Part shown: positions 34,990-49,042 of the stretch, piece after piece
Numbering within the stretch: the first letter of the stretch is position 1
How the letters are laid out: each line of letters opens with the position of its first letter
Assembly (NCBI GenBank): GCA_037043015.1
Contig: CM073330.1
Coordinates: forward strand, 15,208,512 to 15,272,511
Origin: Bryum argenteum
Lineage: Eukaryota; Streptophyta; Bryopsida; Bryales; Bryaceae
DNA: 64,000 bases
Direction of reading: 5' to 3'
Program-made: the position numbers and the translations under genes
Notes under the pieces: model-generated
Seen by the model: only the letters and a program-made list of their open reading frames with translations
What the model was told of the DNA's origin: nothing
Database searches by the model: none

Positions 34990-35345
34990 AAATTTCATTA
35001 CTTTTGACTTTGAAAGCCTCATGAGAGCTCAAAAATTAGTATTTTTCCATCAAATGTTTACCAAAGACTTGCCAATAAGTTATTTACATGTATACCAAAG
35101 TTAAAGTTCAAGGCCGAATGATTCATTGAGAAAAAATTATTCAAAATCTACCAGCTGTTGAAACTTTTTCACCTTCGCCATTTTGACAGCCTCTCAAAAA
35201 TTGAGTTCTTCTGTTACCCATGAAATTCTTTGAACAAAAACCTCTTTACATTAATAACATTTGATTAAAAATTTAAGGCCATAGGATTAATACAAAAAAA
35301 AATTCCACAATCTATCACCATGTGTGATTGTGGGAAACAATGAGG
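34990..35345. repeat. Diverged relative of the Tc1 terminal repeat units
   Basis: Two consecutive units of about 170-180 bp that resemble the tandem units building the terminal repeats of the Tc1 element at 61.5-64 kb. The second unit (from about 35178) reads cattttgacagcctctcaaa, aattgag, cccatgaaatt, caaaaacctctttacatt, atacaaaaaaaaattcc, aatctatcaccatgtgtg, in the same order and spacing as the unit at 61731. No transposase lies nearby, so this is a relic or a non-autonomous cousin. The next stretch, 35346-36152, has no gene seen. Confidence 0.5.
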
Positions 35346-36152
35346 GGAACCATTTCATTGCTTACCAGCACCAGTGTCTGTATGATGTGAAGAGTTCCTA
35401 TCAACCAAGGTTCTCTTACAGAGAGAATGACAAGCACCTCCGTAATATGCAAGTTCTTACTTAACTAGCTTCAGGAGCAGATTCGGCGTTCTAAAGGCTT
35501 AAAATTTCGATACTCGCATCTGTAAACGGTTGACATGTAGAATAAACTTGACATCCCCGAGTTCTACTGATCACATCGTTCCAGAAATTGATAAACTTGC
35601 AAACCAAATGTGACCCTTGAAGAAACTCCCAATGAAGCAATTCTGACTACACCGTCACAATGTGGAGAAATGACAGAAAATTTGCATTTGATAAAATATT
35701 AAGTATACACACACATCGAAATTTTTCTCGACGATAATATGGTTTGGACCACGCAATTCTGTACAGCCATGTCGCTGTCCTTCTGGTCTCTTCTATGTGA
35801 GATGTCTACTGCGTGCACCAGCCTGCACACAGCAGGAGCTTAAGGGTCAGCTGCATTCAACATGTATAGTCGACATCACCCAACCAGATTATAATTTGTA
35901 ACCCACCTAATAAATCTCGAGCCATCACAATATAAGTACGGCAAAGTGCTTGCTCCCAGTGTCAGCAAGACGACGGGATACATCTGGAAGAAAACATCTC
36001 TAGATACTTACTATAAATTGAAGGACTCTTTTTTAAGACTGAATATGTAACCATCTGCGAACCGTTCCGAAAGTGGAAAACTTACAACGCCGAGAGTGAA
36101 CGAGCTGCTTTCCGCGCTAATAAAATGGTGCGCAAAAAATAATTTAACATCA

Positions 36153-37414
36153 CTATTGATCAGAGTCGTTGGTCTTGTTGTCATTGCCTCCAAGCCATTC
36201 CAACTGAAATGCCAAAGCCAGGAATACACAGATGAGAACCTACGAGAAGAAAAAACCACCCTGACTTGCACAAAATTCACCCCGAATGGCCAACTTGGTG
36301 CTCAACACATAAATGTAGCCTTCAAACCTTGCACGTGGTATGTGCTGATCAGAGTTTAAAAAACTCCAACAGAGAAAACTCCTCATATGACCTACTCCTA
36401 AACATGAAGCCCAATTCGAGACTTCGCGGGTAAACATAAGTACCTTCCAGGCATACATGGCGAAGAAGGCGATGACGTCCGCCGACCACACTGCGGCAAA
36501 GGACTTCCACAGCAAAGGCAGGGTTACATTTATCAAGGGAACGGCCAGAAACAGGTAGTTCAGAGCCTCCTTCTCTTTAGCTGGGCAGTCACGAGCCCTC
36601 AAAGACGGAATTGCTGTATCAGACATGTCAACAAAGCCTGTCAGCTATGTATATGTCATACATACACTACAAAATCTGGTCTATCCTCCTCTCCCTCAAA
36701 GACAACTGGTGAAGTAAGAACACTTACTGAACATCCACACAGACCACATGCCCATGAGGCGCCATACGTCCGGGTGGTCAGAAGGAAAGAGCAAGTTGAA
36801 TGACAGGATTCCGCCCACGACCATGCTGATGTACGCTTGTGTTTCGAAGATGGAGTAGAGAGTAGTGCCAGGCTGCGCAGGATTCTTGCTCTTGGCGGAC
36901 GACGCTCGTGGTGCAAATGTCGCTGCAGTTTTCCGCACCACCTGCAATTTCATTACAACTTTTCAACATAAGAACCCTAAAAGCAAGATTTGACAGCTAC
37001 AGCAACCTCGGGCATTAACGCCAGTTGAGCTTCTTCGGCTTCGAGCAGATTACATGCCATGCTACATCTCTTTGAATTCAAAGAATACCGATAAATTTGA
37101 GGTCACAAACCTAATACTGCACATTCGAGAATTGGCAGGTGTGGGGAATTTACCTTACTGATGTCTTTCTCAAAATCTACTTTCACGGCGACCTTCTCAT
37201 TCTCCTCCGCTGCAGTTTCGGATTCAGGCTTCAGGTTTGCTAGCAGAGTGAAGCCTCGCGCTAATTTCAAAGAGAGCCCAGGAGTGCAGGGCGGGAGCTT
37301 GGAGCTGCGGGAGAATGCGGATTGGGAGGAAAGGTGGCCGGTGCCTTGAGCGAGCAGGACGCAAGGGGGCTTGGGCGTCCGCACCAGGCAATGGCTAGCG
37401 CAGGTGGTGGCCAT
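36153..37414 (-). CDS. Plastid-targeted polytopic membrane protein, conserved plant family
   Basis: Exons on the minus strand: 37154-37414, 36728-36941, 36444-36613 and 36153-36203; 231 residues, phases consistent. Residues 1-60 resemble a chloroplast transit peptide (Ser, Pro, Lys rich, no acid). After an acidic linker come hydrophobic helices: AYISMVVGGILSFNLLF, WRLMGMWSVWMF, ALNYLFLAVPLINVTLPLLW and SADVIAFFAMYAW, with conserved loops PGTTLYSIFETQ, FPSDHPDVWR and IPSLRARDCPAKEKEA. It ends soon after, at LEWLGG. The motif set resembles plant proteins annotated as RESISTANCE TO PHYTOPHTHORA 1 (RPH1), recalled from memory and not certain. The molecular role is unknown; thylakoid or envelope location is inferred. 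It diverges from GCP2 across a 3.8-kb spacer. Confidence 0.82.
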
Positions 37415-38984
37415 CGCCGGAGAATTGACAAATCCTCCGACCTTGAAATGAACCTGGCAAATGGCGAATCCTTGGACCTAGACAAGCTGCAAATGCAAGG
37501 GCCGCAAGCAGCGCCGCTGAAATACAAGGAAGCGCAGCTTGAGCTCTCCGTGGCTGTGCATGCTCCAACTGGATATGCCTCCAAAATTCGGATATGATGA
37601 TACTCTATAGGATAGCCCACTCAGGATAGCTAAAAGGTACAAAACTTTGTAGCTAGTCGACCATAAACCCCAGCCCCTTGTAGTAAGTGCCAGACACCCT
37701 CCAATCTTTGGTTTCGCCCACTCTGATATCAAACTTCTTACATGCTCAAGTTCTCTGAGGGAAGCATGTTTATCCCTAGAACGTCGGAGCCCATAACCGT
37801 GGCCTGAACTTTGATATGCCTTACTCTGAATCCTCCATTTCGCCACTTTACCTGAAAGTAAAATATTTTATTTTATTTTTCGTAGATGTGATCACATGCT
37901 TTTCATATGCTGTAAAAATTTCAGATTTTTTTGGGAAGATTTGAAATTCAAGTGAATTTTCAAAGAAAAACCAAAAATAATTCATATCAAATACAAATCA
38001 CTTTCAAAAAATCTGAAATTTTTAGAATAAGGGGACATTGTAGTGAAGAATAGCATGGTGTAATCCTTGGTTTCGTGTCATGCTATATTTGAAAATTGAG
38101 AAAGAGACCCTATAGGCATGTAAACTTAAGGTGTCAGTAAATCACTAGATATTAGGAATTTCTTGAAATTCTAACTTGGAGTAGAAACAAGACTTGGTAA
38201 GATTCATTTTATGAATTGAGCTTGAACTCAAAAGAGATCATTTAGTTGCCTAAATTTGAGACTTAATAAAAGTAGGAAAAAGTTGCAGAAATGCACTGTG
38301 TGGTGATTTGTTTTTAACCATTCTTTCAACTTTCATACCACATGTGATCTTAGGAAATACCTTAAATGACCTCAAATGAATTCCATGATATGCTATTATC
38401 ATTCATAAATCCAATTACAAAAATCATGAATGAAATTCATCCCGCAATAATAGGTTACAGTGAGAAATGTTCTGTTCATCGGACATAAAATGGCCGCTTC
38501 GACGTTCCAGGGTTATACATCAGTCTATACCAAAAACTTTCAGATTTATCCTGCTAAATTTTTGACTTTTCATAAATACTTAATGTAATATTTTCTACAG
38601 ATCATCGAAAGCAATTATTTACCTCTCGAAGATGTTGATTGCCAATTTAATGCAAGTAAACTTTGAAGTACAAAAGAGATTTTTGTAGCCAATCACTGAA
38701 ATGAATACTACACGCTGTCGATATAGAAACCTTCGCAGTGTGCATAAACTTTTAGAATAGAAGTTATACAAAACATGATATACATGATCCATTTCTTTGA
38801 GCGAGTAAACATGCATTTCTTTTGCGTGTGGTTCTTGTAAGACATTATATTCTTAATCTTATGAAATTAGCATTACCATTTGTCAACCAGAAGTTTTTTT
38901 TGATTGAATGGGTATTTTCAACAAGGAGTATTTTCAAAAAATCCATCTTATTCTTTAACTCTAAACTCCTTGGAAGCTATGAAA
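37415..38984. other. Spacer upstream of the plastid membrane protein gene
   Basis: The first 200 bases are GC-rich and probably promoter and 5' UTR of the minus-strand gene. The rest is AT-rich with no supported gene. Confidence 0.4.
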
Positions 38985-40515
38985 TGTACTCAAGAATATA
39001 ATCATATGTAAAATGTTAGTAACCCCTAACCATCCATGCTTTTCTTGGAAGCTTGAAACCTCAAAAGTGCGATTCATTACCTAGGGGTGAAGACAAAAAA
39101 TTTTCTTTTTCTAAACTTCTAAGCGTAAGATCTTGCACCTAAGACTATTTTTGATGTTTTAATTATTGTTCCAAGAATTGACTGTTGGATGTATACCACT
39201 TGAGAGACCATAAGATCCAAAGTTTCTCTTCCAAGTTTTTTTGACATTGTGAAGATTGTTCTTGAAACTTTGGAGGCTGACCTTGTAAAATTGGTAATTT
39301 TTTTGAATTAGGTCACTTTAAGACTTATGTATTGATATGGGTACGAACATAAAAAAATCAATAAAAGACTAGATATTAAATGCTCTTTTTGGACTTCAAA
39401 TCTAAAATTTTCAAATGAAAGTTTTAAACTTAAAATTTGGCTTTGCAAATTTTACCACACACACTTTGGTATAAGAAGCACTCAGTAGAGATCTTAGAAA
39501 AAAATATTACTTTCAATCCTTGAATCTAGGCTGCCCAACATTGCAAAAACCCAGTGTAGGCTTTAAGAATAGTTGGGGCTTAAACATCTTGTGAAAAAAT
39601 TTCTTCTTGATTTATTTGAAGCAATTTGAAACTAATGAGCACATCAATAGTATGTCCATGGTCAAGAGGGGATAGTATTCTTTACACAACTAATGGAGTG
39701 TTATGTGCCATGAACATATATTGTAGACAGGCTACTTAGTGTGCACTTCCAATTATCGTGGAAAAGAACACACTTTTTAGTGATGATGAACTTTTCAAAT
39801 TACTTTTTAATGCAATTTTTGTGTTGTTGCATACTCAATGTATTGGTAATGGTTATGATTTTTGAGAGCTTGAGAAGAAATTGGCTATAGAAGCCAACAA
39901 GTTGATTATAAAACTTCATGAACTTCTTGTGGCTAAAAGGAAAAGGGCTATATTTGTACCTCCCATAGTAAAGTATAATATGCACGCTTAGTGGATAATA
40001 CATTGTAGACAAATTGGTAATCGTCAGATGAACCTAATTTTAGCAAGGTCACTAATTTTCCAATAAATTGTCATTTCAGTTTCCAATATACACTCATCTC
40101 ATTTACTAATGATGATGCTAAAAAAAATAGTGAAAAACTTATACCCTCTTTGCAAAAAGAAATTTTGATATTCAATTGTGCACGGTGAAAAGCATGTCTA
40201 CGATATCAAGAACAAGTCAAACAAACGATAAACACTAGCCTTGCACGTTTGGTGGTGTCTTCAATTTCTTCATGCACAAGTTCCACAAGGACATTAGGAC
40301 GCTAATGCATAAGAGAGAGTGCTCAAAACTGGAGCAATACCAATGAGGGAGCACTGGATTTCTTGACCCAAAGGTACATAATAGCTTGTTCACTCAACAG
40401 TACCATGTACTCATGACAAACATTACATGATGCAAAAGTAGGGCACCATTTTAGAAACACCTATGAGACCGCCTTCAAAATTTCATAACAAATTGTAGAA
40501 GAGTCCAAAAATCAT
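38985..40515 (+). repeat. Dispersed non-coding repeat, copy 2
   Basis: Aligns in order with the block at 6820-8080: taacccctaa, gaagcttgaaacctcaaaa, taagatcttgcacctaag, attgactgttggatgt, ccttgtaaaattggta, ggctgcccaacattgcaaaa. Further on, gctcaaaactgga and ttcaaaatttcataacaaat match the far end of copy 1 (7890 and 8030). A stretch at 39590-40310 has no counterpart in copy 1 and may be an insertion. Confidence 0.65.
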
Positions 40516-41239
40516 GAATAAACTATCACTATCATTCCCACTTACTTTCCCATGCATGAAAATTACTTTCATTCGAGATTGGGAAATCTGAATTTTGAGC
40601 CATTTTTGAGCACCCTCCCTTGGTTCTCAAAGCTCTCGCGGACATGGAAATGCGTGATGGATGAGGAGAGGGCTTCATCCAAAATGACATGAAAGGCGGG
40701 AACCCTTGTCGGGCCCCTCTCGCACCCCTGCTGCCGTTGCTGCGTGATTCTGCAATTGCCAGAACTGTCACAAAAACAAAATTTCATGTTACGCATTTCC
40801 ACCTCCGCCGCTTCTTCCGCCCTTTTTCAGCTCACTTCTCTCACCAGATCACCTCCTTCCCTGTCTTTCTTGTATTTTCAGCATTTAATTTCGTTCACTG
40901 TCGCACAACTCACCAGCCTTTGCTCCCTCTAGGTTGTGGGTGTTTGTGTTTTCCCACCTGGCCCCTGCCATTGTCCCTTCTGTTACTTCCAGTTTTTGTT
41001 GCGGATGTCTAACTTAGTACCATCGCTCTTGTGATTATCGCGTGCATTCTGAGCCGCGCATTCTGTATCTAGTCCTTTGGCACGGCAAGAATTTGGTAGC
41101 CCATTTTGTTCAGTCCCCACATTTTAGTTGAATCGTTTCTATCAGAAGGTATGGATGGGGTTGATATTGATTGGTGGTACAGAAGTGAAACCTAGGGTGA
41201 CGGTTTTAGGCGAACGGAGTAAGAGTGGGAGTGATCAGT

Positions 41240-44200
41240 ATGGATCCAGCTGAGGCGAAAAAAGTGAGTGAGCTCGTGGAGGAGCTCGTTCTAGTATGTA
41301 AGGACAGCTCACAGTCGGCGGCTTTATTTCATGAAAATCTGCAGGAGCTTTGGCCTACATTGCAGGGTGCATCATCGCATACCTTGCCAAAGGTACTCTT
41401 GCATTACGGTCTTTTTAGTACGCCAGATAAAAGGTTCGGTGATGCCCAAATATTCATATTCTCAATGGTACGAAGAAAGGTCATGAAGGAATAGCAGCTG
41501 GATTTCCAGCGTTTGCGAAAAAGTGAAAAGGGATGTCCTTTTTTTTTACTTCATACAAAGTGCCGCTTGTTTAGTTGTATTGCAAAGAGTACATTTCAAG
41601 TTGTTCATATAAGTGCTTCTTGTTTTTTGATCTCGGCTCGTTTTGTGCTGCAGCTCCAGCTATTGCAAGAGCAGAGAATACTCCTGGCTTCATCTCAACA
41701 TCCGCAGAGGTTGATTCAGAAGATCGAGGAACTGAAGGATGCTGGGTAATGATTACTATCTGTTTAGCCAGAGTGAAGGACTATCCAGAATTGCACTTCT
41801 GCTGTGGTGTCTGAAAGGACGTCACAGAGACAGAATTTCAGCTTTTTTGAACTTGTAGCAGTCTTACTACAATGTAGCTTAGTTCAGGACTTGATGCTGA
41901 AGGTTGGGATTACTGCTAATCAGGTCAAGGATTGGCTTCTTTTTATCGTTTTAATGCTTCTGTTCGTTTATATCTATCTTCAGGGTGCAGGGTATCGACA
42001 GGTACATTTGGCTAGTTGGTCAGATCATCACAGAGCCTTCGGTCAAGCAACTTTTGTCTAAAGAGCGCGGCTTCGATACTGCTGCTGATCAAGAGTCTGC
42101 GGAACCACGAACACCAGATTTTTCTGGATATGTATCGTCCGAGGTGATGCTTTCAAGATCCTTATCGCACTTTTTTGTTGCTAAACTGGCGAAGCTGGAT
42201 GCATATAGGCAGACACTGCGAACTGTAATGTTTTCTGTAGCTGATCAGAATTGGGAGTTATGAATTTTATGTTTCTTTTTTTTGCACTTCCCTTCCGCGC
42301 ATCCTCTAATACGTCCTGATCGATGCTTTTCAGCCACCTACACCCAGTTTTGAGCTCGATGAGAGCTTTCCGTCAAAGAAGATGAGGGAGTCCGAGAACA
42401 TGTTTAAATCTGGTCCTGGCTCGAAGCAGCGGAACATGAGCGTTGACGATGGTGCTCAGCCGGGAAGTGCTAGCTGCATTTCGATACGCTCTGAAAGTAC
42501 GTTGCGTATCATTAGCTGAATCCTTGTAGTGAAATTCTAGAAGTTTGTGTCTGAATTATTTCATGAGTAATGCTTTTCTTATTCTTTTCTCTACATTTCG
42601 AGTTCTTTCGATCCAGAGTCAATGAAGAATGCGCCAAGCATGGGTTTTGATAGTTGGTTATTTCTTGCAGAAATTATGGATGTGCCAAAGTCACTCATAG
42701 AAGGTGTATCCTACCCAGCAACTCCGAGGTGGAACATCGAGAGACCTTACCTCACTGGTCAATCGTTTCCTCAGGTACTTTATTACGCAATGTTGCTAGG
42801 TTATAACTACAATCTCGACTGGCTATTGCGATTGTAAGGTTTATACTGCATACCGATCACTTTCCATTACGCTTTCGTTTCGAGCGATCCATGCTGATTG
42901 CTTGCTTTCAATCTTTTGCTGCACACAGAGCGGAATACCTAGGCGAAGTCCATCTTCCAAGAATAGCCAGCTTGAGAAAGAATCCAACATGTACTTTTCC
43001 TCTTCGTAGAAGTTACCAAATTGCGATCTATGGAATCTTTCAATCTGTTTGTACAAAATTGAAGAAACGCTTTGGGAATCGCAAGAGCCCCATATTTTTT
43101 CGGAACAGACAGATAGTAAAAATAATCTTGGAGTGAATTTGAATTTGAGAATTTGAGGGAGGTACTCTTTTGGATTTCATTTTGATTCTCTACTCGCATC
43201 CCGCTAAACAGGTACATGCCTGATAATACTTCTGTTCTTATGTTGCAGCCATGGGGAAATGCTTAAAGCACTTTCAAGTTTTTCGCCATCTGTTCAGGTT
43301 AGTGTATGTGAAGGAAGTGACGATGGAATAGAATCTACCTGAGGTAGTAGTTTCAACTTTTTATTCATTTCTTCAATCAAATCAACAGACACAAGTTTCG
43401 GAAATATATAAGAGCATAACATAAATCTCTTAACATAAACAGCTGATGTTCTGCTGATGACAGGAGCTACTGGTAATAGAAGATTTATTGTCTGCAATGG
43501 TTGGCATCGAGGGTAAATATGTATGCGTGCGAAGGGGTCGGCATAAAGAAGGGAATTCTTTCTACTACCAGTTAGAGCCTTCTTTGGATGCTTCTTTAAG
43601 TGTAAGGATTTCCGGGATACAATATTGTGTGACCTTTTCTTTGCAGTGCTTTTTACGGCCAGAAATATTTGCACGCTGAGAGCTTCTAAAGAGAAATTAA
43701 TGTAAAATACCATTTGAGAAGCACTGCTTAGGTATCTGCTGTAACTTTTTCTGGATTGAGAAGTTTACTGATCACAAAGAAGCTCAGAAGCTTAGGGCTG
43801 GATTTTTCTAGTAATTTTCATGAGTTGCATGTGCACTTTCGTAATAGACGCCTACCTTGGGATATGCAGGATCTGGCCAAAAGGATTCTGCCTTTGTGTG
43901 AGAACTACGTAGTTGTGAGCCAATTTGCAGAAGCTCGATCGCATTTCAAGCACGGGTTGGTCAATCATGCGTTTGCGTCTGCATTAAGAGCTATCTTGCA
44001 GGTGGTTATCCTGATCATATTGTGCTGTGAATGAATTCAAACAGTTCTGGTATTACGGTGTATTAATTTGGCTGATTGCTGTATTTGGATGAATTCACGT
44101 GTAAGCCTACTGGTGATCTTGAATCTGAGTCAGTGCCGGCAAGTCGGTGACTAATTCTAGCCGCAGTACTTTACATGATTCAGAAGTTTGTGAAAGTACT

Positions 44201-47200
44201 ACACAATGTTACGTCATCCATGCAGAGCTCGTGTGCTGAGATGTCCATATAAGACTGAGTACATTATTGGTTTCTGTGTAGGATTACCACGCTATGACAG
44301 CGCAGCTTGAGCATCAGTATCGCTTAGGCCGCCTATCTCTTCAAGGATTGTGGTTTTTTTGCCAGGTGAACGCTCCATAATATGCATGAAACGTTTCTGA
44401 TAGAATGTAATCTGGTAATTCGTGCACTTTGATAATTGCATCATACGCCTTGATTACAAATGTGATATATTTAGAATTGTGACTTTTGGAGCTGTTTTGT
44501 TGCTTACCGTGATGAAGTTGCGTCGATGAGAAAGACGAGTCGGTCATATATCTGATAGTAGTTATATCTCCTATACAGCCGATGGTTGCTGCTATGCAAG
44601 TTCTTTCTACTGCGGTTCAGAGAGCAGTCGTGCAGCATGCATCAGGTGCAGCAATGCTTAACTTGCTGCAGAAGCAGGTGAGTACTCCCCCTTTCCTACA
44701 CCCTAGTGTCGGTCCATGTTATAGCAGTGACCGGCTTCGAGTAGACTAACAATGAGTTCCTGGATGTTTGCTAGTATTTACGATCTACGGCTTTGATACG
44801 ATGCAGGCTATAGCCATGGCTGGTGATAACTCAGCTAGGTCTCTCCTTCAGAAGCTGATTCATGCTGCAAGTACGCCCTACTTCGGGATCTTAGAGAGGT
44901 ATCTAACTCTTGCCTGAACCCTGCCTGCGTCTTGGATATTGCCAGTTTCGTAAGAATCTTATTTAGTAGAAGAATTCATTTCGATTACTGTTGTAGCCTA
45001 AACTTTTCATTTGGCTCTTACGGACATTCTGTGCCTCATTTGTGGTAATCAATTGTACGAAGCCCATCGTTGCGGCGCATGTTTGGGTATTTGTTTCCTA
45101 ACTTAACATCGCTGGTGTGTAATAGATGGGTATATGAGGGCGTCATTGATGACCCGTATGGTGAATTTCTCATCAATGAAAACAAATCTCTGCAGAAGGT
45201 ATATTTGTTCGTGGTACTGTTGAGTTTGCTTCTTATAAGAATTTCTGTAATCCCTTGAATGTCTAGTTGTTTTGTAAACTGACTAGCAAGTTTGATATGT
45301 GATTTGTTGCTTCTTTCAGGAGAGTCTTAGTCAAGACTATTATGCCACTTATTGGCAACAGCGTTACAGTCTACGGCAAGAGATTCCCGGGTTTCTGGCG
45401 AGCTACGCTGAAACCATCCTTACCACCGGGAAGTATTTGAATGCTATCCGCGAGTGTGGCCATATTGTCCAGGTAAAACTCATTGTAAAGCTTTTTTTTC
45501 GATGTACATTTTAAGCTGGATCATATCCGGACACAGTATGTTGCCTGTTCCGTGGCATCCTTAATACCCGAAGTTTCTAAAGCCTTTGTTACATTGAAGT
45601 GCCTTTCAAAAATCTGATCCCTCCTTTGAAGCCATGGTTCTAAGGAGGCAATGAAGGTTCTCACTCGGTATTAGATATGCAATGTATTTCTCATCGGGCG
45701 AGGCCTTTTTCCATGCTAACAGATTGTTCACATTGTTGTAGGTCATTCAAGCATGATCTTGCAGTGTTCTTGCTATCACTGGACTGTAGCTTGTTTCTAT
45801 TTTCAAGAAATCATTAGGCTCACCATGTATCTGATGATCACAGACTTCTATAATTTTATATTTTAGATGTTGTGTTACAGCTGTATATGAAAGCATTTCT
45901 TGTCGCAGGTTCCGTCAGCAGAGAACGGCTCACTGGTGAAAGGGCGTGTACAACAGCCAGTTTTGGAACGCATCAATGTTGCACATGATTTCGCTAGTGC
46001 AGAGCTTCTCAACTTGATTATACATAAGGTAGCACTATGGCCAAAGTCCTTTGAAGTACTCCGTTTATTAGTTCCCTGATAGATTATTATCGTGTATCGG
46101 TTCGTTGTTTGATCTTGTACTGGAGAAACTAACTTCCGCTGGGTTCCCATTGTTGCAGTTCGACTTAATTGGAAGGCTTCGATCGGTGAAGCACTACTTC
46201 TTTGTTGATCAGGTGAGTGTATTGACTTGCACACAACTCGATGAAAATTGCTGTTGAGAGTTGATTAAAGCCTGTGTATTGCGATATTTATATGAGAATA
46301 GAACTCACGCTTCTTTTGTGTGTACATAAGTATATGTTTGAGCTGGGACTACATGAGATGAGGCTCCATGTCTGCACTCTTGTAAGTGTACATATGCTGA
46401 AGCTTTTTGTCAATTGTGGCCGAGCAGGGTGATTTTCTTGTCCACTTCATGGACACAGCAAAAGACGAGCTTACAAGGAAGCCATCTGCAATGTCCGTTG
46501 AGAAACTGCAGGTGATTTGTTTGATCCTTCTTAGCTGGGTCTTCAGTATCGCACGTGGTAGGAACTTGATAAATGTCAAATATATGTCACGGGCTGTTTA
46601 TCAACAAACGTTGGTTTCAGGTGTTTTGGATCTTAACTCCAGGATGTGCTTCTTTGGTCGACAGTCTTTGTTAGAGTTGGCTCTACGAACTTCAGTTGCG
46701 GCTTCAGATCCATATCACGAAGACCTCGCATGCAGCATTGTGAGATCACCACACATTTTATCATTTGTTTGGCCTGCTCGTTGAAATATTTATTCTATCT
46801 GCAGATATTGTTTGGGTGCATTTGTGAAGCGCTCTGCCTACTTTTAAATAAAACGAAAAGTGGTATTTGATTGCTTACTTGTATTTGTTGATCGTAGTCA
46901 AATGACTTGCTAGCGGTATAAATATTCGTGGACGTCCTACTTAGCCATATAATAGTTGCCTTGATGCGCCGAAATACGCCGTTTAGGTCACTATTTCCGT
47001 GCATGTATAAGCCGTAATTATGGGGTTGCATTGACTTCAGGAGGAGTTGAGTCTTATGGCACAGCTGCATAATATCGTGCGGAATGGAACTGTCACCTCG
47101 CAACAGATTGGCTCTGCAGAGAGTGCCAATGCATCTATGCTTGCCAGTGGAATCACGACAGGATTAGAGACGTTTACTCTAGAATACAAGGTAATTCATG

Positions 47201-49042
47201 AGATCATTGAAAAAGAGGTTATCTGAAAAGACACGGAACAGTTAATAATATATCTACTGCACCTAATGGTAGATGATCGGGGCTTACATCAGGTCACTAC
47301 TCGTGGGGGTCATTTGATAGAAGCGCCAAGGAGATCCATTTTCTTCAGGAAACATGCACCTTAATTCATATCCTGGAGACTTAAGCCTGACTATGTTGAG
47401 ATGGCAGGTCAGGTGGCCATTATCATTAGTGATCTCCAGAAAAGCTCTGACGAAGTATCAGCTCATATTTCGACATATTTTTCACTGCAAGCATGTGGAA
47501 CGTCAATTGTGTGCGACTTGGCAAATGCACCAGGTAGTCTAAGCTCCACGAATTTCTATCAGTCCAGCATTTTCTTGAACCAACTTGACAGATATGGAAT
47601 GGATACAGTATTTTAGATACATGTGGATTCAGAATTGCCTGTTGCCATCAGGCATACGAGCACCTTGAATAGTTACGTGTGGCAAGCATCACCTTACATC
47701 GAAGTTTTGCGTGCCTCTCATGTACCAGTCTACAGTGCGCACAGTCAACACCCTGGGAACAGCGATATCTCGATCTTATGTTGTTTGCCAACGCATGCTT
47801 CACTTTCTGCAGACTTTCCAGCACTACATGACATTTGAGGTGTGCTAAGTCTAACCAGATGTCCAGTTTTTGACTACAACGGTGAATACTATCATGTGTG
47901 TCATGAAGATTTGTTTTGAGTTTGCTATGCACATGGCCCGGTGAATGTGCAGTTTCTACCCTCCACTTATTGGCATTTAAAGTACTGAGGTAGTGAAAAA
48001 AAACTGCAGGTTTTGGAACCAAACTGGCACCTGATGCATGGGCAGCTTCTAAATGCCAAAAGCATCGATGAGGTAGGTTCTTTTAACAATCTCCGAAGCT
48101 TGGCACACGTACTTGAAGCTTGTAACGAGGCGAATGTGAAGTAAATTTATGTGCTGTCTATCTGAAGTGCATGCTAAACAACCTGGAAATCATAAAAATT
48201 TTCGAGCACTCATCATCTGGTGCTTTACATGGATCTGTAATTGTGTGTTGTATTCTGGCTGCAGGTTATGCAGCACCATGATGCATTCTTGGAGAAATGT
48301 CTCAGACAGTGCACACTTCTATGGCCGCAGATTTTGAAGGTGTGTAATTGCAGAATTGGTCTTATCTGTTCCGTATGCATCTGATATCAAACTATTGAAT
48401 GATGGGAATAGGCTCCTCGCGAACGAAGTATGTCATTTCGCGCACTATCACACAATTGCCTTCTGATACACTGGCTTTTGTTCTCTACAGAAAGTGGACA
48501 AACTAAAGTTCATTTGCCTGAAATACGCCACTGCGACCCAGTGGTTGATTCCAGCAATATTTCGCCAAAATAACCATTTACAACCATCCGGCCCTACAGA
48601 CAAGAAATCGAAAAAGGGTTATAAAGAGAGGCGAGGAAGACTGGAATATCCTTTGCAAGCTAGGCAAGCTGCTGGGGACAGCAACTTCAAACTGACAATA
48701 GGGTGATTACTTTTCATCTTCCTTGATGTTCATGCTTTTTCAATAATCCTGCACGTGGAAGTAGCTGCAAGAGATGATGGATATACACATTAAGCTACCA
48801 TAAAATGATACGCTTGTATTCTTGAAATTCTCGTTCGTAAGCCATGAAAATGAAATGATGTTAGGGAAGTTGAATTTTTTTTGTGGCGAGATATAGAACT
48901 GACCACAGCTTTGAACGTTGGCAGGAAAATTGATGAAGAGTTTTTTAAAGAGCTCAAGCTCCTAGTGGTGTTGCTGAGCAATGGTTCACAAAGTGATCCG
49001 TGTTTGGCACATCTTGCCCAAGGCTTGCAAGGAATTGCGTGA
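41240..49042 (+). CDS. GCP2: Gamma-tubulin complex component 2
   Basis: Core subunit of the gamma-tubulin small complex that nucleates microtubules. Twenty-five exons: 41240-41392, 41654-41745, 41984-42143, 42334-42496, 42617-42774, 42929-43005, 43249-43297, 43464-43601, 43870-44001, 44282-44365, 44579-44677, 44807-44898, 45126-45198, 45320-45472, 45909-46028, 46159-46212, 46428-46511, 46665-46739, 47041-47190, 47408-47533, 47729-47839, 48010-48072, 48265-48339, 48491-48702, 48925-49042; 936 residues in frame. Grip1: [87 protein letters not shown]. Grip2: [75 protein letters not shown]. The N-terminal 110 residues look like the helical domain found in non-plant GCP2. The exon at 42617 could instead start at 42671, keeping frame and dropping 18 residues. 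Confidence 0.95.
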
